This document shows, piece after piece, positions 1 through 11,962 of a stretch of 64,000 nt of DNA. The position numbers and the translations under genes were made by a program. Origin of the DNA: Cryptomeria japonica (Eukaryota > Streptophyta > Pinopsida > Cupressales > Cupressaceae); NCBI RefSeq assembly GCF_030272615.1, contig NC_081408.1, positions 406,484,889 to 406,548,888 on the forward strand, read 5' to 3'. The notes beneath the pieces are model-generated. The model was not told the origin of the DNA. It worked only from the letters and a program-made list of their open reading frames with translations, and ran no database searches. How positions within the stretch are numbered: position 1 is the stretch's first letter; every line of letters begins with the position of its first letter.

Positions 1-66
1 GATAATGTATAATTGGATTAAATATGATAATTTTTTGAATTATAATGTTCATGCACAACTTAAACA

Positions 67-1677
67 CTATAACATACCACAAAAATGTGTTAGCCCTGGG
101 GCATCGTGTATTGTCCATAGAAGCATCGCATGGAATTGAAATTGTCTTTCTCCTATTGGTCTAGAGACGTCATACGTAGTGACACCATTCCATAACTTCA
201 ACAACTCGTCGATAAGAGGCTCGACATATACATTCATATCTTTAACTTGGTACTTACCTAATCGAATGAACAAAAACATTACATAATTATTATGACCATT
301 TTACTGCAATATTTATAATTAAAGTTAGACAACTATATTTAAATGATAAAATACCTGGAACAATCATTGCCAACATTATGTGCTCCCTCTTTATTGACAT
401 CCATGGAGGAATGTTATTGTTGATAACAAAAACAAGCCACACTGAGTAAACAAATCTCATCTCTCCAAATGGATTGACATCATCCGTTGCCAATGAAAGC
501 CTGAGATTACGAGGTTCTTCTTTAAAGTGTGGCCACTTTTCCTCTATGTCCATAAATGCTGAACCATCCACATGCATTCGAATAATGTCATCTCGACTTC
601 TATTGCGTGTATGGTAATCCATAAATTATGTCAAGCTAGTGCACTTGAATAATTGTTGCATACGTGGAATAATGGGAATATAGCGAAGAACCTTGCGAGT
701 AACCCTTTTTATTATTTGCTCTGTTCGATATCTACTGATATGACATTCAGGGCATTCAGTTCGAAATTCATGTTGTTTGTGATATATAATATGATCATTG
801 GGACAAGCATCTATTTCTTGATACTCCATTCCAATATCTTTCATAACGGCAGATAATTCTCGGTATGAGCGAGGTAGAATATTTGATGGTGGTAACAAAA
901 ACTCACCTATCAATCTACAGTGAAAAAATATAATTTGTTATAATAAAGAATATTAATGGTACAACATGATTCACAGTTTATTATGACATATATGACATAC
1001 CTTAACATACATGACATTGTTATTTTGGATAAACCATTCATAACCTTCAAGTTCACCAACAACAATACAACAGAGAGAAGAATTGCCTGTGAGCCTTCAT
1101 AAAGGGCCTCAGATGCCTTCTCAAGTAGAGGGACATCATGAACAACATCAAGGTCATCTTCATCATCATGATCAGCTACGCGAGTACTAAATGAGTCATG
1201 GATCAATGTATTTGTACCATCATCTTCAATTGTGTTTTTTGGCTCATGATCATCATCTTCCATGGGATCATTATCTTCAACTTTGATATTCACACCTCCA
1301 TGTTCGTCCACTTCAAAAACCATATTCTTAGGGTTGTGTTGATCCATACCATGTGCTCTAGGGTGCTCAACCTATATAAAATTGATAAACATAAATAAAC
1401 CATGATCATGATCTCATCATCACGTGATTTATTATGTATATAAATTGTCGCCATGATATAATGAAAAAATTACCAATGGATGATAATCATGTCCACCTTC
1501 AATGTGACCATGCATCCTACAATGTTTCTTCATTGTTTTAATTAGAAGTCTTCTAGTCTTTAACCCCTTACAAATTTTGCATGGACAATAACATTTTCCA
1601 TCACCTTTTCTTTTCAAGTTAGACCACAATCTAGCAATTGTCTCCTTATTTTGTTGTTCGTTGATTTTGTCTGACAT
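67..1677 (-). pseudogene. CACTA (En/Spm) TNP2-type transposase, decayed, cut by the left edge
   Basis: Several minus-strand frames line up in the order of a plant CACTA transposase. At 1677-1432 is the N-terminal transposase-associated domain, with a Cys/His cluster (CYCPCKICKG, then KKHCRMHGH) followed by DYHPL. An acidic linker lies at 1347-1150. The TNP2 domain begins at 913-626 (ACPNDHIIYH, CPECHISRYR, KVLRYIPIIPRMQQLF) and continues at 622-290 (DPRNLRL-like EEPRNLRLSLA, NPFGEMR, NNIPPWM) and 279-67 (VEPLIDELLKLWNG, LLWTIHDAPG). The missing remainder lies left of base 1. In the living family this protein cuts and joins CACTA elements. The breaks between frames may be stops, shifts or introns. 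No TIR was seen at 1678-2056, so the element's right end is not located. Confidence 0.82.
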
Positions 1678-2056
1678 GGTCTTTCTTCATAGGAAAGAAA
1701 ATAGAAATTATCATCATTGGACAAAGCATCTTATTGAATTTAGATTTCTAGTTTGCTTATGGTACATCACACAACATGGAAAACAAGAAATACTTAATAA
1801 ATAACAGGATTCATTGATCTAGTATTATCACAATCTGCACTTGGCCTTCAATATTTTCTCCTCCTAACACTGTTTATCCATTACCTGTCAAGTACAAATG
1901 TCTAAAACCCATGGCTATTAAAATACATAAGACAACATTCTAGCATCTTATAATCATCTGTTATAAAACCAAAGCACTTGGGAGTGATTCTTTTGTTTGT
2001 CACAGTCCAGGAAAATGGTGTCTACTAGAGCCTTGAATAACTGACTAGAAAGATTT
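1678..2056. other. Spacer between the CACTA remnant and the CWC22 copy
   Basis: AT-rich sequence with no ORF of interest. I looked here for CACTA terminal repeats and for a poly-A/T tail of the neighbouring CWC22 copy and saw neither. Confidence 0.4.
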
Positions 2057-2946
2057 TTAATTCCTTTTCTTTTTCCTTCTGATTTTTTCACTATCACTTC
2101 CATCCTCCGAGTCAGATGCCCTCGACCTTTTCTTTCTTCTTGTTTTTTCATACTCATAGTCATGCTTTGAATTATTTTTCTTTCTTGGTGACTCCTTACT
2201 GCTCTCACTGTCAGTTTCACTCTTAGAATCTGAGTCTGATGTATCAGAATCTAACGAACCTGATGAACTAGAAGAATCATCATTAGAGGTAGATTCATCT
2301 GACACAGGAATAGACTTTTGCTACTGCATTACAAGCCTTGGCATATTCTTCAAATACTCATGTAAACTCTCAGTGATACCACCAAGACCAATAGAAGTAA
2401 AGAAATTGATAGCAAACCATGAATTTTTGGGATTATCCTTTGGAGAAATTGAATCAAAAGACTCCTGCATTATTAGATCGTTCAACCTTTCATTACACAA
2501 CAATATACCAAGCTGCTATGCCAGCTCCTGCAAGAGAAGCTTGGTATAAAAATACGGGAAGAGGAAATAGTATCCTCCTTTGTCAAATGTATATAAACAA
2601 GACAATGCCATGGAAGAGCATCTATGCCAAGTAAGTGGGCAAAAAACTTTGCAACATTACGCAGTTTATTTGTTTCCAGTCTGTGTATCATAGAATACTG
2701 TTGTACAAAACACTTATCAAAAAATTCCTCATAAATTTTATTGATCATATAGAATCTTTGCCCAAGAAGACCATAATAATGAAGGTATGTTCTCTCTTGA
2801 CCGGGTTCAAGCTTGATCTTTAGTAGCTTATGACCAGCTTCCTCAAAATCAACACTTGACATGATTCTCAAATAAATTGAACGTCTTAAATTGACCAAGT
2901 TTGTCTTTGTCTCATCCTGTATTCTCAGTGCTTCCTCACCTCCCTC

Positions 2947-2980
<34 letters not shown>

Positions 2981-2981
2981 G

Positions 2982-3071
<90 letters not shown>

Positions 3072-4140
3072 TAGAATCATCACTTGAATCATTCTCCCCT
3101 TCTGCTTCATCTAAAGAAGCATCTCCAAGGATATCTTTCTTCAGTTTTTCATAGGTTTCCTCATGCTCTAAGAAATCAAAATCTGGCTTAAAAACATCCA
3201 AACCAGCTTCTTGATCAAGTTCATCTTCTAGGAAAACTTCATGTGTTAACTGATCTAGACGCACAGCTGGATGACCCTCAAACTTAGCTTTGCGAATTGC
3301 AAAAAGGCCTTCAATTAAAAACTATACTCGTTTGTCAATTTCCCCCTCATGGAGAATACCTCTAAATCTTTCAAAAATCCCATAGAGACCTTTGGGTGAA
3401 AGGCCTTGCAACAAAGAACCACATTCTTTCACGAACCCAACATCAACCTCTACACTGTCATCTGTGGGGTTCTCTAGTAAAAGGATGAGAAGTTCCAAGG
3501 CAATGATCTCATGTGCAACTTGTTGATTCACTAAATGAGCTATGAATTTGGCTATTGCTATCAACATGTGCTTGTCATTGCATTTGTATGCCCTCTTAAG
3601 CTACAAAATAATTCTTCGCAAAAGCGGATTGCCAACTTTAGGAAATTTTGTATTTACCACAACAACCAACGTAGCAAAAACATCTATAAATCCAGGGGAT
3701 GCCATTTGGGATTTCATACAAGACCTAAAAAATAGACCGCTCCCACTGATGAGATTCCCTGCAAACAACTCTAGAATGATGTTCTTGATGTTAGATGCAT
3801 TTACCTTGTTTACTAACCCATTGATACTCTTCTGAAGGGCATCCCATGTCATGCGCTGGTATTCCACACTGCTCTTGTCTTCCACATCTTTCATCATTTG
3901 AGCTAGCTTAAATGGGGGAATGTAAACACCCCCACTTCTTCCAACACCCTTCTCGGCTCCTCTTACAACACCTTTGCCATTCCCATTCTGAGATGGAGCA
4001 GACACAACACCATAAGTTTTCACTTCCACTACCTCTCTGTCGCTCTTATTTCCAGAAGCCCCTTTACCACTTAATTTGTGCTTACTTCTGTACATAAACC
4101 CATCAGGAAGCATGAGTTTTTGCATATAAGCTTGCCCAAA
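2057..4140 (-). pseudogene. CWC22: Intronless, frame-broken copy of pre-mRNA-splicing factor CWC22
   Basis: Frames on the minus strand follow plant CWC22 in order. MIF4G region: GGVYIPPFKLAQMMKDVEDK, QRMTWDALQKSINGLVNKVN, then [20 protein letters not shown] and [10 protein letters not shown] at 3567-3322. Linker: acidic, 3264-2940. MA3 region: NLVNLRRSIYLRIMSSVDFE, YYGLLGQRF, NKLRNVAKFFAHLLG. C-terminal piece: SPKDNPKN to LKNMPRLVMQ at 2503-2321, then a Ser/Asp/Lys-rich tail ending near 2057. CWC22 is a core spliceosome protein that recruits eIF4A3. Breaks: TAG at 3601-3603 and 3322-3324, both where Gln is expected; an in-frame loss of about 14 residues after LEPGQE in the MA3 domain; a frameshift near 2545. 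No intron is apparent, so a retrocopy is likely. I did not see a poly-A tail or target duplication. Confidence 0.88.
2948..3071. repeat. (TCA/GAT)n microsatellite, polyaspartate in CWC22
   Basis: About 124 bp of almost pure TCA repeats, interrupted by one GCA near 2981. On the minus strand they read as roughly 40 Asp codons with one Ala, inside the acidic linker between the MIF4G and MA3 parts of the CWC22 copy. Normal CWC22 linkers are acidic but mixed (Asp, Glu, Ser), so this is a slippage expansion. The long Ser and Met ORFs in the other frames are shadows of it. Confidence 0.95.
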
Positions 4141-4157
4141 TATTTTACAGTTATTTT

Positions 4158-4330
4158 TCATCAAGATTCCCTCAGGAGCTGGCAGATCCTGCTTCCATAC
4201 TTTAGTTCTATTTTCTCAAAGGACAATCCTAAAAATCCATGCATTGCAAACAAATTTTTACACCTTTGTTGGTTGTGGTGGCATCACAGAGAGTTTACAT
4301 CAATAAATGAAGAACATGCCAATGCTTTTA
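4158..4330 (+). pseudogene. CWC22: Second CWC22 fragment, opposite strand, head-to-head
   Basis: On the plus strand, SIFSKDNPKN is followed in shifted frames by bases that align with the minus-strand copy at 2450-2321, ending GGTGGCATCACAGAGAGTT and then an AAGAACATGCC block. The stretch before it, from TTTTTCATCAAGATTCC through CAGGAGCTGGCA, matches the FIKILFQELA segment of CWC22. About 20 residues between the two blocks are missing. It therefore repeats the C-terminal MA3 segment, inverted, directly beyond the 5' end of the minus-strand copy. It could be a rearranged end of the same insertion or an independent fragment. Confidence 0.72.
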
Positions 4331-5628
4331 ATGTAGCAGTAGAAGTCTATCTCTTATTCAATATCTCTAGTGAAACCCCCATGATCTTTTGTTGGAGTAG
4401 AATTTGTTATATTCTAGAAAGGGTCTTGTCCTTTGTTGATGTGATATTCATCTACCTCAAGAAATAATTATTCTTTTCTCCAACAAGAAGTGGAACTAAA
4501 TGAAGATCTAGCACCATGAAATGAATCCTCAAAAGGATTACTATAGTTAGTTTTGGTAGATAATGATCTGGGTAAAATACTAATGTGGCTTTAGGAAACA
4601 TTATGTACTAGCTTAGCATACTCTAACAACTTTGGTGCGACATGCTACATCCAATTAAGTCTCCATCGGTATCTCTATTGTGTTTATGGATTGGGATTCA
4701 ATGTACTCTTTTTATACACAGATTTTACTTTCAATTGAGGAGGTTTGTATGTACTTACTTCTCTTTCGATTGTATTCCTATTTCAAGAATTTCTTCTATC
4801 AACAAATCATTTGTTGTAAGTTGTACAAGTGGAAGCTTGAACATGCCTTCCATGCTAGACTTGTTGATACGTTCAACACCATCTTGTGCAACAAATCTTT
4901 AGAACTCCACTATTTCATTGAAGAGTGAGTAGTAGGGACAATCTAGGACACTTATAGAGGTTTTACAAGAGAGATAAATAGACCTAAATATTATGGCTTA
5001 ATAATGATCAAAAGGTAAACAAATAAGAAACTCTCAATATCAAAATGACTTTCTCAATTGTCTTTACTAGAAATGGATAGATCTGCTAATAATGGCTTTA
5101 TGACTGTATGTCAACTTTAGACTCAATCCAAGAAGAGCTAGAACTAATATGTGATATCTAGATTTATGATCTCTATAATATAACAATCCCATAATTATGT
5201 TTCCACGCATGTATACCATAACACAAACATCATGCTAGTGTTCAGCCATAGAAATTGATATCCTAATTATAGAATGTGAAATATGCACATAACTATGAAT
5301 AAAGATTAAGAAAAACAAAGAAAGATGCTTATTGCAAACATAAATGACTAATGGACAAGAATTGAATTCATTGTAGATAGTTTTTAATATCAAATTCACT
5401 TATTTGTGTGCATTTACTAACTCATGTACTTGTGGCCAACCATTTATCTCTTTCATAAATCAAACACTTATTAATAACATTAAATGGCTGAGTAATTATG
5501 TTTTAGTTGAAATTGAAAATAAAATATTTTATTTCAGGATAGCTCACACTATTCCCTATCATATTTTAGACTCTCAGTTTTTTTAGTAGTGGTTTGATGT
5601 CTTTGGATCTAATCATTGCATTTCTTTA
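4331..5628. other. AT-rich intergenic stretch, nothing recognised
   Basis: Short ORFs on both strands (for example plus 4642-4902) have no recognisable motif, and their composition is that of random AT-rich sequence. No LTR ends, TIRs or tandem arrays were seen. Confidence 0.4.
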
Positions 5629-6415
5629 GTTACGTTTGCCAGTGTACTCCCAGCCTGTGCCAAAATGGGAGCTTTGGAACAGGGTATGGACATCCATCAA
5701 AGTATAAAAGATAAAGGAATTTTGTCAGATGTAGTTGCAACTGCACAAAATGGATTTGTTGAGAAGGCTTTAGAAACTTTCAAGCAAATGCAATCAGCAG
5801 GTGTAAAGCCAAATTCCATGACCATTGCTACTATCCTCCTTGCCTGTGCCAAAATGGAGATTTGGAACAGGGTATGGACATTCATCGAAGAATAAAGGAT
5901 AGATAAATTTTGTCAGATGTTGTAGTTGTAACTACCCTGGTAGACATGTATGCAAAATGTGGAAACATAGACAAGACACGTGAACTGTTTGATAGAATGC
6001 TTGAAACAAATGTTGTCTCGTGGACTATAATGATTGCTGGATATGCACAAAATGGATTTGTCGAAAAGGCTTTAGAGACTTTCAAGCAAATGAAATTGGA
6101 AGGGATAAAGCCAAATTCCACAACCTTTGCCAGCATCCTCCCTACCTGTGCAAAAATGGGAGCTTTGGAACAGGGTATGGACATCCATCAAAGCATAATG
6201 GATAGAGGAATTTTGTTAGGTGTTGTACTTGCAAATGCCCTGCTTGACATGAATGCAAAATGTGGAAACATGGACAAGGCTCATGAATTGTTTGATACGA
6301 TGCTACAAAGAGATGTGATCTCATGTGAACAATCAACATGTGCATATACGGGAGGAAGGGATTGCTGCTACAAAATTGAACGCTCACTCCTCAATCACAG
6401 TTCTATGGTTTTATG
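5629..6415 (+). pseudogene. PPR-repeat protein fragment (PLS type), broken
   Basis: Successive pentatricopeptide repeats are readable: LPACAKMGALEQGMDIHQSI, KALETFKQMQSAGVKPNSMT, then after a stop near 5903 SDVVVVTTLVDMYAKCGNID, ARELF-like TRELFDRMLETNVVSW, IAGYAQNGFVEKALETFKQM and a further cycle to LFDTMLQRDVIS. PPR proteins bind organellar RNA; the PLS type with E/DYW tails edits C to U. This fragment has no start, targeting peptide or E/DYW end. In the first cycle SDVV is joined directly to ATAQNGF, so about one repeat unit is deleted between similar sequences. The wording is very like conifer PPR genes. A pseudogene is most likely. Confidence 0.85.
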
Positions 6416-6416
6416 A

Positions 6417-6825
6417 GATTAAACTAGGACAATTAACCACCACATGTATATTTTTTGCAACATGAAATTAAAAACTAGGGAAATTTGAATCTACCTCCTA
6501 CGCGGGATTGCCTTCAACGCGGGTTTGATGTTCTTGGGGGTTGAAGTCGCCATGGATGCCTACGTGGGATTGCAATTCACAAATGAATTCCCCGCCTCTT
6601 TTTTTATTTTGTAATGGCCACTATCATCGGAATTATGACAAACTTGAGCACTTTTTTGAAAAAAAGAAAATTCTCATTGCTAATGCCTTCTTTATCGAAA
6701 CCAAATGGGGAATTTCCGTTGGAATTATGACGAATGCAGGAATTTTTTCAAAAAAAATCAAATTTGGCCACAATATACCTTCTCCATCAGAAATCTCAGT
6801 CGAAAATCTAGTCCAAATGTATTAG
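6417..6825. other. Spacer before element A
   Basis: No coding signal is supported. The motif CGGAATTATGAC occurs near 6629 and a close variant near 6720, so a degenerate local repeat is possible. Clear similarity to the chromovirus integrase begins only at about 6826. Confidence 0.35.
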
Positions 6826-7029
6826 TGTCAAGTTGCAAAAGATAGTAGTCAGAATGTGGGATTGTACAAACCTTTGACAATACCAGTAAGACCTTGGGAG
6901 GATATAAGCATGGATTTTGCACTTGGATTGCCTAAGACACCAAGAGGGAATGATTCTATATGTGTGGTAGTGGGTGGATTTTCAAAGATGACTCATTTCA
7001 TACTTTGTAAGAAGACATCAGATGCATTG
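6826..7029 (+). pseudogene. Integrase core, first part (element A)
   Basis: The frame reads [17 protein letters not shown], then [20 protein letters not shown], holding the first catalytic Asp region of the integrase, and [14 protein letters not shown], where it stops at the G insertion. The equivalent part of element E (minus strand, 49699-49480) matches closely. Integrase inserts the cDNA into the genome. This copy lacks its zinc-binding N-terminus and cannot be functional. Confidence 0.85.
7025..7029. other. Left target-site duplication of G (CATTG)
   Basis: CATTG directly before TGTAATGCC; the partner is at 17095-17099. Confidence 0.85.
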
Positions 7030-9129
7030 TGTAATGCCCCGCCAAGAAACCCTGAAGGGATTAAGCTAAACACGAGAATAGAGTGCCATAATTTTTTATT
7101 TTTTTTAAAGTTAAACACAACATTAAGATACATCAAGATATCAAAGTACGAATTACATAGCGGAAGACATCAACTAACTCCTAAAAGGGTTTCCCAATGT
7201 GATTACTTAATTCCGCATTTCACTTAACTCACACTAATTAATCCAATAAGCTGATTATTTTATAACAAGATAATTCTTAAAAAAGGATAATTTCTTTCAG
7301 AAGATGAAAATATAAATCACAAGATAAGGTTCATCCATTAAGATTTAGTCATACCTTTCGTTCATACTTTTCATTAAAAATTAAGTCATACATCTTATTT
7401 ATTAACACACTTGAATTTCATCATAAACTAATGAGATCTTTCCAAGCATACTTAATTTCCTTAACAATAACTGAATGTATTCTATTGTCCTAAGCTACAT
7501 TCTTTCATGTTCCAATTTACTGCATTCAAGAGAGGACTGCATACATGCATTTAAAATAGTTTCATCTTATCCACTTATACATTCTATCAAAATGTCAATC
7601 ATACATGCTAACACTAAACATGAAACATAAGAACAAAAGCATCACATAACACCAAGATGATCTTGGAGTTCACCCCTAAGGGCTACATCTTTGGGTCTGC
7701 TCAACTGCAAGACCCCTCTGATAATTAAATAAGTTCATAATACATAAGGTTCTCATTATTTACAATCCTGCCATCAAGGCTAAACATAATCAATATACAA
7801 ACGACCACATCGATCAATAAATACATAAATGATCCCGGAATAGGAAAGGATCCAAATGAACATAATAGAAGCAAATACCAAGGTCCACTGGAGCATCCAC
7901 AAAACTAAGTCATCACAACCCAAGGTCTAGCATGAAATCAGGTTCTCACAAGGACATAAGCAACAGGACAACTCCACAAAAGTGCTCCTATCAAGACAAT
8001 ACAACAACACACTAGCGAACGTAGGGACAAGTGTCATCACATGACTTGGTATGGTTACCATGGCAGGTCTTCATAGGTTCTGACCCCATCCACTGGGTTA
8101 CCCTAGCAACCTAATTCGAGCCTCCAGCCCATCCAAGCCTCATGTGGACCCACACATCCTTTCGTGAAGACAAGGATGATGGTTTGCCATTTCAGGCCTT
8201 CTCACAGCATGTCAAGTCTGTATTAGCACTCATGCCATGTGTGAGGCACAATTATCTTACTTAGAGATTCATTAACAACACTTTAATATACTATTAGGTT
8301 ATCACTTATTAGACTCACTTTTGATGGGCTTTCCAACAGCCACTTTGGGCGCGACCCCCAATCAAAAGCCACTTTCCCATACGACACTAGACTATACTCA
8401 AATGAACTCGATAAACCAAGGAACACACATGGTCAAGCAAACGGAGTTCAAAATGGAAGAAACAACCATTTGGTCAAACATGACACATATGAGGTGCACT
8501 GACAGACGGTACTCTAACTAGAGACCTGACCAGCTATGGTCAACCACTAAACATCATTCGACACCCGCATAAAGGATAAGACCAATTACAACACCACCAC
8601 AAAACAACAGTCAAACTCGATGCTAAGGACATAAACAGGTACCCCAAATCAATCTATATGATAGGGTCCTATCAAACAAAAAAGGATTGCCATTACTTAA
8701 GCAAAAGCGAATACAAAAATTAAACTCGCATAGGCAATAACCAGAAAAGACAATCTTCTTTCCTATTGATTTAACCAATAAAATCGATCCAATTTTCTAA
8801 TTGATCTAATTTTGATTGTAGTTATCTACCTCATTTAGATACAGGTTGTTCTTGGTTTTCTAACTTTGTAAGGTTCATTAGCATCGAACATACATAAATA
8901 CGCCATTATGAGTTCTTAAATCAAGTTCATATGAATATAATTAAATAACCATTAACCAACTAAATATGATATTACTCTGCAAATAAAACATCATTGTCAT
9001 GTTGGTTCGAAAACAATTGCCCAAGTTCATCTTTCCAGAACCCAGTTAAACTTTTCAGATCAAGGAAACATATACATATAAGGAACCCAAGTAAAGATAG
9101 TTCGTTCCCAACTTAACAATTATTTCCTT

Positions 9130-9480
9130 ACGCATATATATAAAATTACCAAAATTAAATATTAATTACTATATATTTATTAATCCGCGATTAATAAGAT
9201 ATAAATAATTAATAATTAATAACAAAATAACAAATTAAGTATCCAATTAGAAAAATATGCATTAATAATAAAATAGAATTTGAAAATTAATTAATGTATA
9301 TTGCCACTTATACAATTAATTAATTACAAAATAATCATAATTTATTAATTAAATGCCATATTTAAACTTTATTAAAAACTTAATTTAAAAATTTACATTT
9401 AAATAATATTAAATTATTATTATTATTATTTTTTATTAAAAAATAAAATAAAAAAAAACAACTTTAAAAAAAAAAATAAT
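9130..9480. repeat. Extreme AT-rich block inside G
   Basis: This stretch is nearly all A/T, with TTAATTAAT-type words and (ATT)n, ending just before a run of 17 G. No coding content. Confidence 0.6.
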
Positions 9481-9483
9481 GAA

Positions 9484-9500
9484 GGGGGGGGGGGGGGGGG
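9484..9500 (+). repeat. G homopolymer (17 G)
   Basis: Seventeen consecutive G in the assembly. It marks an abrupt shift from the AT-rich block to the GC-rich GGTAGC array. The length may be unreliable, since long G runs are error-prone. Confidence 0.9.
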
Positions 9501-9524
9501 AGGAGGTTCCACGTGGATCCCATG

Positions 9525-9722
9525 TGGGCCCCTTGGTAGCTCACGTTACCATTGGTAGCACTGCTACCAATTGTTCCACGTGGGCCCCTTGGTAGCTCAC
9601 GCTACCATTGGTAGCAGATCGCTACCCTTGGTAGTGCTGCTACCAATTGGTAGCAATCTGCAACCTTGGGTAGCGTTGCTACCAAAGGGTAGCAGCCACT
9701 ACCTTTGGTAGCCCTGCTGCCA
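9525..9722. repeat. GGTAGC/GCTACC palindrome array in G
   Basis: In about 200 bp I count eight GGTAGC and five GCTACC words. They pair into short hairpins. The best is at 9551-9571, with 10-bp arms around a single C; others have GGTAGC and GCTACC arms around GTT, and TTGGTAG and CTACCAA arms around TGCTG. A larger direct repeat, starting at TTCCACGTG and including GGCCCCTTGGTAGCTCACG, occurs twice. As RNA it would fold strongly. The role is unknown. Confidence 0.85.
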
Positions 9723-10557
9723 CCCCATGTGGTGGGGTTATTCCCCTCCACGTGGGTCTTTTTATTTTATTTTATTTTAAATTATTTATTGTCAAAAAAC
9801 AACAACTCACAAAATACCCAGTCTCAATCAGAGACTAAAAATAATAATTATTAACCCAACAAACATGGGTATTCTTCTATTTGCAATATCAAAATAACCA
9901 GGAAAGGGAAAATTTCTTCCAAAACCAACACCATATTGGCAAAAATAAGATTTATTTACACATATAAACCACAAATCTGCCAAACCCCAATCTAAATTTC
10001 ATTTTTAAACTAATATAAGAGAGATTCATTGGAGTTTTAGACAAATTTTTCTCAAGAGTTTGTGATTTCATTACAACTCTTCCATCTTCCACAAAATAAG
10101 AGATTATTTACAATCACAACTAGATTTCTACAAAAACACCAAAAGCAACCTTTTTAAAACCAAGAAACCAAGGAAATTTACCAGAGGCCTACCTGTTTAA
10201 GCAATCCTGACAAGATTGAAGAAGAGCCCAATTCTCCAGCTTAAGAAATTCCTTCTCCTCCCAAAACCCCCAAATTTTGCATCCAATAATATTTTCCAAC
10301 AAAATATTTTTCCAAAAAAATCAACCTCCAAAAATATTTTCAACCCTAGGTTAAATGGGGAAAAGTTTGACCAAAAACTTATTTTTGGATTTAAAATTTT
10401 TATTTAAAATAAATCACAAAATCATTCTTTTAAACTATATCAATAATTTAAACTTGCTTTTCAATTTAAAATTGATTTTCTCAAATAACTAAAATTAGCC
10501 TTTCTATTTCCAAAATGCCAACAAGATAAAATTAATTCTATTCTAATTAAATTTAAC

Positions 10558-10570
10558 TCTTTCTTTTCCA
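10558..10570. other. Left target-site duplication of the LINE
   Basis: TCTTTCTTTTCCA, repeated perfectly at 16439-16451 after the A-rich tail. Confidence 0.88.
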
Positions 10571-10587
10571 TACAACTGGATAAAAAA

Positions 10588-11960
10588 ATGGGGAGCGAGA
10601 AAGAGCAGCCGAATAGCGAAAAGGAACAGCCGAATAGCAAAAAGGAGCAGCTGGATAGTGAAAGCCACCAGGATGCACGCAAAAGAGAGAAACTAGGGCA
10701 AGACCACATGCGAAAACCTGTCAAATGGAGAATAATGGAAGTAGACTGGGATGATCAGGGAATGCCAAACAGTCAAGCAGAACAAGCATGTCACAAACTA
10801 ATGGAGAAAACCACAAATGCCTGGAACAATTGGCATCCAAAACAAAAAACAAAAAGCGACACAATTGAAATCGACCTCACTGAGGAAGTAGATGAAGATA
10901 GACACATCCTTGAAACTCATGCGGCTATCGCCAGATTTGTTGGACCAAAAATGCCCAGGAAAATCATTCGCACATGGGTGGATGAAAATTGGGGAAAGCA
11001 TGTTGTCATCAAATTTCTTCCCAAAAATTTCTTCGTCGCTGTATTCAAAGATGGCATGGACAAGATTACACCCTAGATCTAAAAATCTGGTCTTTAGACA
11101 CATATCCTCTATACATCCAACCATGGGCACCAAATTTTGATCCAACATCCTTGGTGGAATATGAAACACCAGTTTGGATAAGATTATTTAATTTGCCAAT
11201 AGAGTATTGGAGCGATCAAAGTCTGGAAAAAATTGGTTGAACATTGGGTATTCTGCTAGAAATTGACGAAGGAATTATAGAACAGGATCTCTACACATAT
11301 GCGAGATTGAAAATTGCAGCCGTTAAAAAGATTCCACAATCAATCACCCTCCTATCAATGGATGGAGAATGGACCCAAAACATTGAAATAGAAAAGGAAA
11401 TAAAGCCATGCACGAAATGTGGAAGTAGACTACATCAAACTGAAAGTTGCAGAATTTTTGTTAAAAAAGCTTTTGACAGACCCAAAAGGAACCCTAAAAA
11501 ATTTTGGAGAAGAAAAGAAAACATTCTGCCACAGGAAGGCCAAGGATTAGAGGTCATCCCTCTAAAAGTACAAACAAATAGCACCCCACAGAACGCCTCA
11601 CAGACCCCCTCTGAGGAACTGGCGAACAAGTCTTCGGACAAAAACCAATCTGACAAAGGAATTGAGCCAAAATTAACTGAGAAGGAGGCACAAGGCAATC
11701 AAGAGGAAGACTTGGAAGGACAAGTTGAAACTTGCTCGGAGAACTCAGAACCAATAGAGGACAGAGATGAGCTCGATATATTAGATCCAAGATGCATAAG
11801 TCAATCCGCTAACACCTTTCTTGGCAGATCCAAAGGAATGAGAGGGAGAAGGAGCCACAGGATGATAAGAGAACAAAGAGCAAAGGAAAAAGGAATTATT
11901 AGTATATTGGATTACATGAAAGTACCCAAGGGAGGAAACCCCTCCCTTGGAGAAAGCTGA
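10588..11960 (+). pseudogene. LINE ORF1: DUF4283 and CCHC-type RNA-binding protein, frameshifted
   Basis: The ATG at 10588 opens a Lys/Glu/Gln-rich leader (SEKEQPNSEKEQ). The DUF4283 region follows: GKHVVIKFLPKNFFVAVFKD, a frameshift near 11070, WSLDTYPLYIQPWAPNFDPT, PVWIRLFNLPIEYW, a stop at 11238-11240, and LGILLEID. A zinc knuckle CTKCGSRLHQTESC ends the folded part, before a Pro/Glu/Ser-rich tail to 11960. In plant L1 elements ORF1 binds the element RNA in the particle. At least one shift and one stop break this copy. Confidence 0.85.
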
Positions 11961-11962
11961 AG

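Noticed and set aside
2891..3154. Long Ser-rich (plus) and Met-rich (minus) ORFs
   Set aside because: They are other reading frames of the (TCA)n tract in the CWC22 copy.
4642..4928. Two overlapping plus-strand ORFs of 82-86 codons
   Set aside because: No recognisable motif, no homologous neighbour and typical chance length for AT-rich DNA.
8321..8521. Plus-strand ORF of 66 codons within element G
   Set aside because: Isolated, no domain, inside a non-coding LTR-like insertion.
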